Shown piece after piece: positions 55,737 to 62,986 of a DNA stretch of 64,000 nucleotides. Position numbers and translations under genes: made by a program. This stretch comes from Paenibacillus radicis (ex Gao et al. 2016) (lineage in GTDB: Bacteria; Bacillota; Bacilli; Paenibacillales; Paenibacillaceae): NCBI RefSeq assembly GCF_014641555.1, contig NZ_BMHY01000004.1:62001-126000 (forward strand), written 5' to 3'. Position 1 is the first letter of the stretch, and each line of letters begins with the position of its first letter. The notes beneath the pieces were generated by a model. It made no database searches. It saw only the letters and a list, made by a program, of their open reading frames with translations, and had not been told where the DNA came from.

Positions 55737-56363
55737 ATGTTACAAAAAATAATCGATTATCTAGCAGAGTTTGGAACACTAGGACTGTTCATTCATTCTT
55801 TCATGGATGCTATAATCTTCCCGATTCCTGCCCTTTTTTTGCAGCTCCCGCTCAGCATGCTTAACCCATCTAATGCGCTTTGGATTGCAACAGCAGGTTT
55901 TTTTGCATGTTTGTTAGGTACACCGGTTGGCTACTTCATCGGGCGAATGATCGGAAGCTCTGTGCTGAACAAATTGCTCAAGAAGGACTGGGTCGACAAA
56001 GCAATGAATCTGTTTCAAAAGAATGGGGAGGCCGCCATCCTGATCGGTTCCTTCACGCCAATTCCGTTTAAAGTATTCACGATCATCTCGGGCTCGCTCC
56101 GATTTCCGCTATGGAAGCTGCTGGCTTTTGCCTCTATAGGCAGAGCCGTTAAGTTTTATTCGATTGGTATATTGTTCTATGTTTACGGCCGTTCGGCTGA
56201 ACATATGGTGAAGAATGTATCCTTATATTTGCTCGTAATCGGCGTTCCGCTCATCCTTCTCTTTCTGTTTATACGTAAAAAGCTAAGACAGCGGAAGCTT
56301 AAACAGATCGAATCGCTTGATTTCAAAGAAGAGACTGCGGAGCATTCATCCGTTAATCCATAG
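55737..56363 (+). CDS. DedA/VTT-family membrane protein
   Basis: 208 residues with four to five hydrophobic segments and the VTT/SNARE-associated signature: LGTPVGYFIGRMIGS, FTPIPFKVFTIISGSL (re-entrant Pro-containing motif) and a basic C-terminal tail rich in Lys, Arg and Glu. DedA proteins are lipid flippases or carrier-recycling transporters (undecaprenyl phosphate or phosphatidylethanolamine) at the membrane. GAGAGGCG precedes the ATG. Confidence 0.85.
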   Translation: MLQKIIDYLAEFGTLGLFIHSFMDAIIFPIPALFLQLPLSMLNPSNALWIATAGFFACLLGTPVGYFIGRMIGSSVLNKLLKKDWVDKAMNLFQKNGEAAILIGSFTPIPFKVFTIISGSLRFPLWKLLAFASIGRAVKFYSIGILFYVYGRSAEHMVKNVSLYLLVIGVPLILLFLFIRKKLRQRKLKQIESLDFKEETAEHSSVNP

Positions 56364-56507
56364 ATAGGTACAATAAAGCTATCGTCCAGCAGCGGCCGCA
56401 TCCCGTTATTTTCCCGGTGATCGGCCGTTTTGTTTGCGTTCCCAGCGTGCATCAGGTACGATTTCGATATAGAGTACAATAGCTAGGTGAGAGAGGGATG
56501 GACAAAG

Positions 56508-57557
56508 ATGAATGCTAATCATTCCATTAAATTAACGTCATTATCCAGCAAGGGAGGCTGCGGCTGTAAAATCGGTCCTGCCGATCTTAAACAGGTAATA
56601 GCAGGTCTGCCGCCAGTAGAGCGAAATCCCGATTTGCTTGTCGGTATTGAAACGAGCGATGATGCAGGTGTTTTTCGCATAAGCGACGATACGGCTCTCG
56701 TTCAAACGGTCGATTTTTTTACGCCAATTGTGGATGACCCGTATTCTTTCGGACAAATTGCGGCGGCAAACGCGATCAGCGACATCTATGCGATGGGAGG
56801 AAAGCCATTAACGGTGTTAAATATTGTGGCATTCCCGATTGCTACATTGGATAAAAGCATCTTGACCGACATTTTACGCGGTGCCGCCGATAAAGTGAAA
56901 GAAGCTGGCGCCACTCTTGTAGGCGGCCATTCGATTGATGATAAAGAGCCAAAGTTTGGTCTGGCTGTTACAGGCCTTATTCATCCGGATCGAGTGAAAA
57001 CCAATGCAGGTGCTCAACCGGGAGACAAGCTCATTCTGACAAAACCAATCGGCGTTGGCATTATGACGACCTCTATCAAGAAAGAGTTGTTGAGTGAGGA
57101 AGAAGTGAAGAGGGTTACCAATGTAATGGCTGCTTTGAATAAAACCTCAGCTGAAATTATGAACCGGTATGACGCTCATGCTTGTACGGATGTGACCGGT
57201 TTTGGTTTGATGGGACATGCTCTGGAAATGGCAAAAGGAAGCGGAGTCGGAATCGTCATAGTCAATGAGTCCGTGCCAAAGCTGCCGCGTGTCCGAGAGC
57301 TTGCGGAGTCCGGATGCGTACCGGGCGGGACAAAAAATAACTTTAAACATATTGAGCAAGATGTAACTTTTCCTGCCGCAATGGATCAGATCGATCAATG
57401 GATTCTTTGTGATGCTGTAACCTCTGGCGGTTTGTTAATTGCCGTTGCTGCGGAACAGGCTGAATCGATGCTTGGCGAGCTTCAACAAGCCGGAGTCGAG
57501 GCGAATATTATCGGAGAAGCAACCTCGGCGCATGCAGGACAGATTAGAGTCGTGTAA
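56508..57557 (+). CDS. selD: SelD: selenide, water dikinase (selenophosphate synthetase)
   Basis: 349 residues. SelD makes selenophosphate from selenide and ATP for tRNA 2-selenouridine and selenocysteine synthesis. The N-terminal catalytic loop SKGGCGCKI contains Cys18 and Cys20 as TGC and TGT, with no in-frame TGA, so this is a Cys-type enzyme. GIETSDDAGVF, AAANAISDIYAMGG, LVGGHSIDDKEPKFGLA and the downstream FGLMGHALEMA motif are standard. The upstream start (seven codons earlier) is passed over for the ATG ten bases behind GAGAGGG. It sits 26 bases before mnmH, which uses its product. Confidence 0.92.
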   Translation: MNANHSIKLTSLSSKGGCGCKIGPADLKQVIAGLPPVERNPDLLVGIETSDDAGVFRISDDTALVQTVDFFTPIVDDPYSFGQIAAANAISDIYAMGGKPLTVLNIVAFPIATLDKSILTDILRGAADKVKEAGATLVGGHSIDDKEPKFGLAVTGLIHPDRVKTNAGAQPGDKLILTKPIGVGIMTTSIKKELLSEEEVKRVTNVMAALNKTSAEIMNRYDAHACTDVTGFGLMGHALEMAKGSGVGIVIVNESVPKLPRVRELAESGCVPGGTKNNFKHIEQDVTFPAAMDQIDQWILCDAVTSGGLLIAVAAEQAESMLGELQQAGVEANIIGEATSAHAGQIRVV

Positions 57558-57583
57558 CTTCATCTATTAAGGAGCATAAGAAT

Positions 57584-58624
57584 ATGTTTCAAGATATTAC
57601 AGTCGAAGAATGCTCGGAGCTTCGAAGCCGGAAGGAGCTTGTCCTGATCGACGTTAGATCTCCTTCTGAGTATGCAGAAGCATCGATCCCGGGCAGTCTC
57701 AATATTCCCATATTCAATGATCAGGAGAGAGCGGAGATTGGGACGCTTTATAAGCAAGTTAGCGTGTCAGCTGCAAAAGAGAGAGGTTTGGAGATTGTAT
57801 CTGCCAAGCTTCCTGCTTTCATTAAAAAATTTGCTGAAATAGCCGATAATAAGGCGGTTTTTTGTTGGCGCGGGGGTATGCGAAGCAAAACGACAGCGAC
57901 AGTATTATCGCTGATGGGCATACGTGTTTACCGGATATCCGGCGGGTATCGGGCTTACCGGCAATATGTTGTGGAGCAATTGCAACAGCTGCATTTTGAA
58001 CCGCAAGCATTTGTGCTCCATGGAAATACGGGAAGCGGTAAAACCGCAATTTTGCGGAAAATGAAAGATAACGGCCATCCGGTATTGGATTTGGAAGGCT
58101 ATGCCGGCCACAGGGGTTCGATTTTTGGCGGAATTGGTTTGAACGCCCATAACCAGAAAATGTTTGATGCGCTGCTGCTTCAAGATTTGCAGGCAAGTAG
58201 CCGCTCTCCTTATGTTATGTTTGAAGCTGAAGGCCGCCGAATAGGTAAAATTACGGTTCCTGAGCTTATGATGAATGTACGTGCGAAAGCGCATCACATT
58301 CGTCTGGATTTGCCTCTCGAAGCTCGAATCGTACAGATTATAGAGGACTATAAGCCATGGGAGCATATCGATGAATGTATCGATTCGTTTCGGCTTATTA
58401 AATCTCGCATCCATACGCCGATTGCGGCAGAGATTGAATCATGTCTATTAAGCGAAAAATATCATGCTGCTGTGGAAATGCTGCTTAACTATTACTATGA
58501 TCCCAAGTACACGCATTCTTCTGGGGAACATAATGAAGAGGTTAGCTCAGTTATTCAGGCATCCAGCGTGGATGATGCCATCAAGCAGCTTGAGAAGCTA
58601 GTGCTGCACCAGTTGACTCTGTAG
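57584..58624 (+). CDS. mnmH: MnmH/SelU: tRNA 2-selenouridine synthase
   Basis: 346 residues. An N-terminal rhodanese domain (VLIDVRSPSEYAEASIPG; catalytic C94 in CWRGGMRSKT) is fused to a P-loop domain (LHGNTGSGKT, residues 145-154) with a Walker B-like DLEGYAGHRGS. It geranylates 2-thiouridine and then replaces it with selenouridine at the wobble position of Glu, Gln and Lys tRNAs, using selenophosphate from SelD. A G-rich ribosome binding site (AAGGAG) precedes the ATG. The pair selD-mnmH without selA/selB nearby suggests at least the selenouridine branch of selenium use. Confidence 0.92.
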   Translation: MFQDITVEECSELRSRKELVLIDVRSPSEYAEASIPGSLNIPIFNDQERAEIGTLYKQVSVSAAKERGLEIVSAKLPAFIKKFAEIADNKAVFCWRGGMRSKTTATVLSLMGIRVYRISGGYRAYRQYVVEQLQQLHFEPQAFVLHGNTGSGKTAILRKMKDNGHPVLDLEGYAGHRGSIFGGIGLNAHNQKMFDALLLQDLQASSRSPYVMFEAEGRRIGKITVPELMMNVRAKAHHIRLDLPLEARIVQIIEDYKPWEHIDECIDSFRLIKSRIHTPIAAEIESCLLSEKYHAAVEMLLNYYYDPKYTHSSGEHNEEVSSVIQASSVDDAIKQLEKLVLHQLTL

Positions 58625-58654
58625 TCATGCAGATTCTCAGTTTGATCACTCTAG

Positions 58655-58687
58655 AAGGTTGCCTCGCAGGAGGCAGCCTTTTTTTGT
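58655..58687 (+). terminator. Rho-independent terminator
   Basis: AAGGTTGCCTC and GAGGCAGCCTT arms followed by TTTTT; separates the selD-mnmH unit from the ArsR-led operon. Confidence 0.85.
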
Positions 58688-58703
58688 TTTACGGTGAAAT
58701 AGA

Positions 58704-58732
58704 TTGACTTTTATATCTCACTGTTTTACTAT
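58704..58732 (+). promoter_or_regulatory. Sigma-A type promoter of the ArsR-rhodanese operon
   Basis: TTGACT at 58704-58709, 17 bases, TACTAT at 58727-58732. Confidence 0.65.
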
Positions 58733-58752
58733 TCAACTAATAAGTTGAATAG
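58729..58752. promoter_or_regulatory. ArsR-type operator overlapping the -10 box
   Basis: CTATTCAACT and AGTTGAATAG are exact ten-base inverted arms around AATA. The left arm overlaps the -10 element and the right arm ends 13 bases before the ATG. The TTCAA/TTGAA core resembles ArsR/SmtB-family sites, so autorepression by the ArsR-domain protein is likely. Confidence 0.72.
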
Positions 58753-58765
58753 AGGTGCTGGCTTT

Positions 58766-59440
58766 ATGACGGATCTACAACAACTAAGCCGTGAATTTAA
58801 AGACAGTTTATACCGTCAGTTCGCACGAATCGGTAAAAGCATGTCTAGTGAGAAACGACTCGAAATTCTTCATCTACTGTCTCAAGGACCTAAAGCGGTG
58901 GAGCGTCTGGCATCCAGTACGAATACAAGCATCGCGAACGTGTCCAAACATCTTCAAGTGCTTTCGGAATCGCGATTAGTGAAATATCATAAGCAGGGAA
59001 ATTATGTGTTCTACGAGCTTGCGAATCCCCAAATCGCAGAGTTCTTACTCTCATTATGGAACATAGGTGAAGTGCAATTAACGGACGTGCAGCAAATTAA
59101 AAAGGAATATCAGCAAAACTTCTCTGACATTCAAACGCTGACGATAGAGGAGCTTGTCTCCAAAATGAACAGCAACGAAGTTGTTCTGCTGGACGTTCGT
59201 CCGAAAGATGAGTTTCAAACGGCTCATATTCCAGGAGCGCTATCGATTCCAATCGATGAATTGGAAGCTCAATTTGCTGCTCTGCCCAAAGAAAGAGAAA
59301 TCGTAGCCTATTGCAGAGGACCGTATTGTATATACGCGACGCAGGCCGTCCAGTTTTTACAGGAATATGGCTATCATGCATTTCGCATTGAAGAGGGAAT
59401 TCTGGAGTGGGAGCAGTATAAGGGAGGCAGAACGGAATGA
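58766..59440 (+). CDS. ArsR-family regulator fused to a rhodanese domain
   Basis: 224 residues. Residues ~15-105 form an ArsR winged helix (MSSEKRLEILHLLSQGPKAV, then STNTSIANVSKHLQVLSESR), and ~130-215 a rhodanese domain (VVLLDVRPKDEFQTAHIPGA, active loop VAYCRGPYCIYATQA with Cys nucleophile and a second Cys nearby). The rhodanese part could sense persulfide or selenium species and alter DNA binding. The start is ATG 58766, eight bases after AGAGGTG. It overlaps the cysteine desulfurase gene by ATGA. Confidence 0.9.
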   Translation: MTDLQQLSREFKDSLYRQFARIGKSMSSEKRLEILHLLSQGPKAVERLASSTNTSIANVSKHLQVLSESRLVKYHKQGNYVFYELANPQIAEFLLSLWNIGEVQLTDVQQIKKEYQQNFSDIQTLTIEELVSKMNSNEVVLLDVRPKDEFQTAHIPGALSIPIDELEAQFAALPKEREIVAYCRGPYCIYATQAVQFLQEYGYHAFRIEEGILEWEQYKGGRTE

Positions 59441-60561
59441 GGCAAATCTATTTGGACTACAACGCAAGCACGCCGATTGCACCTGAGGTTGTCGATGCGA
59501 TGTATCCCTATTTGAAAGGAAGCTACGGCAATCCTTCCTCCAGCCATTGGGCTTCAGCAGGTGTTAAGGAAGCGATCCAAACGGCGCGAGCCAACGTTGC
59601 TGCATTGCTGAATTGTGATCCAGACGAGATTGTTTTTACAAGCGGGGGCAGTGAATCCAACAATCATGCTTTGAAGGGCGTTTATTATGCTCTAAAAGAA
59701 AAAGGAAATCACATCATCACAACAACCGTAGAGCATCCGGCTATCCTCAATCCTTGTTCCTTTCTAGAGCGTTTGGGAGCGGAAGTTACCTATGTAGAAG
59801 TGGACGAGACGGGATGCGTGTCGCCTGAAGCGATCGAAGCTGCCATTACCGATCAGACCATTCTCATAACGGTCATGCATGCGAACAATGAAGTAGGCTC
59901 TATTCAACCGCTTCGTGATATCGCTCAAATTGCTGCCAAGCACAATATTGTATTCCACACGGATGCAGCACAATCTGCGGGGAAAATTCCGGTTCATGTC
60001 GATGAGCTTGGTGTAGATTTGTTGTCAGTAGCCGGACATAAATTGTATGCACCGAAAGGAATTGGCGCTTTATATGTACGCAGAGGCACTCTGATAGAGT
60101 CATTTACTCACGGAGCTGGTCATGAACGCGGTATGCGAGCAGGAACGGAGAATGTGCCCTACATAGTGGCGCTGGGGAAAGCGGCCGAACTGGCCATGCA
60201 AGCTCAGGAGGGTCAAAGCCTTCAAATCTTAGGGCAATATTTGCTGGAGCAGTTGTATGCCCGATTCGGAAGCTTGGTACAGTTGAACGGCTCGCCGGTC
60301 AATCGATTGCCGAACACCGTGAATGTAAGCTTCGTCGGATATGACGGCAATAATATATTGAGCAAAATCCCTCAAGTAGCCGCGTCCACCGGATCAGCCT
60401 GCCATGCCGGACTGACAACTATATCACCTGTGCTCAAGGCGATGCAGGTTGACGAGTCGACGGCCCGCGGAGCAATCCGTTTCAGCGTGGGACGTTACAC
60501 GAAGAAAGAAGAGCTGGACGAAGCTTTGCTGCTACTAGAAAAGGCCATCTCGGAGAATTGA
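59437..60561 (+). CDS. Cysteine desulfurase (NifS/IscS-like) or selenocysteine lyase
   Basis: 374 residues, class V PLP enzyme. Landmarks are LDYNASTPIAPEV, TSGGSESNNHALKG, TDAAQSAGK, the Schiff-base lysine K202 in VAGHKLYAPKG, and the loop cysteine C322 in STGSACHAG. It takes sulfur (or selenium) from cysteine (or selenocysteine) as an enzyme-bound persulfide. Next to SelD/MnmH and a rhodanese-regulator, delivery of selenium or sulfur to those enzymes is plausible. It starts inside the stop of the regulator gene. Confidence 0.88.
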   Translation: MRQIYLDYNASTPIAPEVVDAMYPYLKGSYGNPSSSHWASAGVKEAIQTARANVAALLNCDPDEIVFTSGGSESNNHALKGVYYALKEKGNHIITTTVEHPAILNPCSFLERLGAEVTYVEVDETGCVSPEAIEAAITDQTILITVMHANNEVGSIQPLRDIAQIAAKHNIVFHTDAAQSAGKIPVHVDELGVDLLSVAGHKLYAPKGIGALYVRRGTLIESFTHGAGHERGMRAGTENVPYIVALGKAAELAMQAQEGQSLQILGQYLLEQLYARFGSLVQLNGSPVNRLPNTVNVSFVGYDGNNILSKIPQVAASTGSACHAGLTTISPVLKAMQVDESTARGAIRFSVGRYTKKEELDEALLLLEKAISEN

Positions 60562-60566
60562 GTAGT

Positions 60567-60726
60567 GTTGATGCTTTCGAAGTAATTTTTGCTTCACAAA
60601 AATTAAGTTGATGCTTTCGAAGTAATTTTTGCTTCGCAAAACTTAGGCATATGCTTTCGAAGTGATTTTTGCTTCGCAAAAATTAAGTTGATGCTTTCGA
60701 AGCAAGTTTTGCTTCGCAAAACTTTT
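60567..60726 (+). repeat. Four tandem 40-bp repeats, each forming a hairpin
   Basis: Units 60567-60606, 60607-60646, 60647-60686 and 60687-60726 share ATGCTTTCGAAG and a T-rich stem with its complement (TTTTGC-TTC-GCAAAA core). In units 1-3 the stem is TAATTTTTGC/GCAAAAATTA-like; in unit 4 both arms change together to AAGTTTTGC/GCAAAACTT, a compensatory change that keeps pairing. Unit 4 ends in TTTTT just before the ribosome binding site of the next gene, like a terminator or attenuator. The array lies between the desulfurase stop and the hydrolase ATG, inside an operon. Confidence 0.9.
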
Positions 60727-60741
60727 TAGGAGGGTCCCTTC

Positions 60742-61494
60742 ATGATATTCCGACAGTATTTACACCGCGATCCTATCGCGATTTCTTATTTTTTTGGCTG
60801 CGGGGGTCAATCGCAAGGCGTAGTTGTTGATCCTATGGAGGATCAAGTAGACTTCTATATTCAAGAGTCCAAACGACTGCAAATGGATATCCGTTATGTC
60901 ATCGATACGCATCTCCACGCCGATCATATTTCCGGAGCAAGAGAGCTGGCTAAGAAGACAGGTGCAGCGTATCTGCTGCATCGTTCGGTTGAGGTTGATT
61001 TTACGTATACACCGGTAGATGATGGCGATAAGATTGTGCTTGGCAACACAGTTCTTACGATCTTGCACACACCAGGCCATACACCCGAACATATCTCAAT
61101 CGTTGTAGCGGATCTAACAAGGGGAGAGGGTCCATGGTTCGTTGCGACAGGCCATACGCTAATGATTGGCGATGTTGGCCGAACGGAGCTAGCCAATGAT
61201 GTGAGGCAAGGTGCAGCGCAGCTCTATAGGAGTCTGCATGATAAGCTGCTTGTATTGCCGGACCATGTAGAGATATATCCGGGCGCATATTCAGGCTCAC
61301 TATGCGGCCGAAGCTTGAGCGGGAAGCCGGCCTCGACGATCGGCTACGAGAAGCTGTATAATCAAGCGCTTCAATTGAAGACGGAAAACGCCTTCGTTGA
61401 TCATATGACACTTGAAATTCCTGAACCGCCTGCAGGATTCCAGCAGATTCGCGCTTATAACATGGGGCATAGCGATATAAGGCCTGGCAATTAA
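60742..61494 (+). CDS. Metallo-beta-lactamase-fold persulfide dioxygenase-like protein
   Basis: 250 residues. The metal-binding motif DTHLHADHISG (HxHxDH), a later HTPGHTPEHI histidine and the GDVGRTELA aspartate are those of ETHE1/Blh-type persulfide dioxygenases, which oxidise glutathione or related persulfide to sulfite with mononuclear iron. The neighbouring rhodanese and desulfurase support a persulfide role. A general glyoxalase II-type hydrolase is the alternative. AGGAGGG precedes the ATG, directly after the hairpin array. Confidence 0.82.
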   Translation: MIFRQYLHRDPIAISYFFGCGGQSQGVVVDPMEDQVDFYIQESKRLQMDIRYVIDTHLHADHISGARELAKKTGAAYLLHRSVEVDFTYTPVDDGDKIVLGNTVLTILHTPGHTPEHISIVVADLTRGEGPWFVATGHTLMIGDVGRTELANDVRQGAAQLYRSLHDKLLVLPDHVEIYPGAYSGSLCGRSLSGKPASTIGYEKLYNQALQLKTENAFVDHMTLEIPEPPAGFQQIRAYNMGHSDIRPGN

Positions 61495-61495
61495 G

Positions 61496-62737
61496 ATGGC
61501 AAGTGCTCCTGCGAAAGCTATTGTTAAGCATGGGATAAAAGAAAATATCGGCACGTTTTCACTGCTCCTGATTATCAATTTATTCGTTGGCTCCATGGTT
61601 GGTTTAGAGCGAACTGTCCTGCCGTTGGTTGGGGAAAAGCAATTTGCTTTGGCCTCGACCAGCGCCGCGCTTTCCTTTATCGTTTCGTTTGGATTATCCA
61701 AAGGCATCGTCAATTACTTTGCCGGACAAATCGCAGACCGGTTAGGCCGGAAAAAAGTGCTTATCTTGGGCTGGATCATCGGCTTCTTTGTTCCGCTATT
61801 AGTTATCGTGGCGCATGAATGGTGGGTGATCGTAGCGGCTAATGTATTCCTTGGCATCAATCAAGCGTTAACCTGGTCGATGACCGTTAATATGAAGATC
61901 GATTTGGTCAAAGCCAATCAACGCGGACTTGCAATTGGTTTAAATGAAGCAGCCGGGTATGTCGGGCTTTCGCTGGCCGCGATGTTATCCGGTTATGTAG
62001 CCGCTTCTTACTCCTTGCGGCCCGAACCATTTCTGCTCGGATTTGTCTTTATTGCAATCGGACTCGTCTTATCGTTAACGGTTCGCAGCACAGAGGAGCA
62101 TCTTCGGCTGCAATCGGTGCAGCAGGGGAAGACTTCGCTATCGGCACGTGAAATTTTTTGGCTGGCATCATGGAAAGACCGTAATTTGTCCAGCAGTACA
62201 TTAGCGGGCATTGCGACCAATTTGAAAGATGGTATGGCTTGGGGATTGTTTCCGCTATTTTTGCTCATGCAAGGATTGAGCGTAGGGAAGAGCGGTCTAA
62301 TTATTGCGGCTTATCCGGTCGCATGGGGCTGCTGTCAATTATTCACCGGCTATTTGAGCGATCGGGTTGGACGTAAGAAATTGATTGTCAGCGGTATGAT
62401 TCTGCAGGGGGCTGCCATCTGGTGGATTCTGCTCTCTCATTCATTCCCAATGTGGTTTACCGGATCGATCTTGCTCGGGTTGGGAACCGCTCTAGTCTAT
62501 CCGACGCTTCAAGCAGCGATAAGCGATGTTGCACAGCCGCATATGCGCGCGTCTATTATGGGCGTATATCGTTTTTGGCGGGATATCGGTTATGCGCTTG
62601 GTGCCATACTTGCCGGACTGCTCACCGATTTCATCAACATTTATTGGGCGATGGGATTGGTCGCGTTGCTGCCCTTATTAGCAGGGATAGGCGCGTCAGT
62701 GCGGATGAAAGAAACGCTGCTTCAAAAAGCCCGCTGA
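61496..62737 (+). CDS. MFS transporter
   Basis: 413 residues, about 12 hydrophobic segments. Motif A (GQIADRLGRKKVLI) in loop 2-3 and a repeat-like second motif (GYLSDRVGRKKLIV) in loop 8-9 are clear, and helix 5 has NEAAGYVGLSLAAML. It follows the persulfide-dioxygenase-like gene by one base after its stop, so it belongs to the same operon. Its cargo could be a sulfur- or selenium-containing compound, but this is only context. Confidence 0.83.
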   Translation: MASAPAKAIVKHGIKENIGTFSLLLIINLFVGSMVGLERTVLPLVGEKQFALASTSAALSFIVSFGLSKGIVNYFAGQIADRLGRKKVLILGWIIGFFVPLLVIVAHEWWVIVAANVFLGINQALTWSMTVNMKIDLVKANQRGLAIGLNEAAGYVGLSLAAMLSGYVAASYSLRPEPFLLGFVFIAIGLVLSLTVRSTEEHLRLQSVQQGKTSLSAREIFWLASWKDRNLSSSTLAGIATNLKDGMAWGLFPLFLLMQGLSVGKSGLIIAAYPVAWGCCQLFTGYLSDRVGRKKLIVSGMILQGAAIWWILLSHSFPMWFTGSILLGLGTALVYPTLQAAISDVAQPHMRASIMGVYRFWRDIGYALGAILAGLLTDFINIYWAMGLVALLPLLAGIGASVRMKETLLQKAR

Positions 62738-62986
62738 CCCTTATAGTTATTGGTGCTAGCGGTTTTCTAGTTTTTTACTGCCAGTTTCGTCAGATGTGAG
62801 CTATAATAAGTTTTTTATCACAAGCCTCTAACAAGCAAGCCCTCCTACTCCTACATCCAAATTGAGAAAGGCCATGATCATCATGATGATTTATAATCGT
62901 CTTGCCATAATGATGCCCCCGTTTCCCTAGCTAGGCTATATTCTATTTATTTCTAGAATGTAAGCCTTTAGGAGGGCGAATATATA

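Noticed and set aside
56508..56570. Selenocysteine codon (TGA) in the SelD active-site loop
   Set aside because: Both catalytic-loop cysteines are TGC/TGT and the frame contains no internal TGA, so SelD is a Cys form.
60567..60726. Could be a small CRISPR array
   Set aside because: The units abut directly with no unique spacers between them, and there are no cas genes nearby; it is a simple tandem hairpin array.
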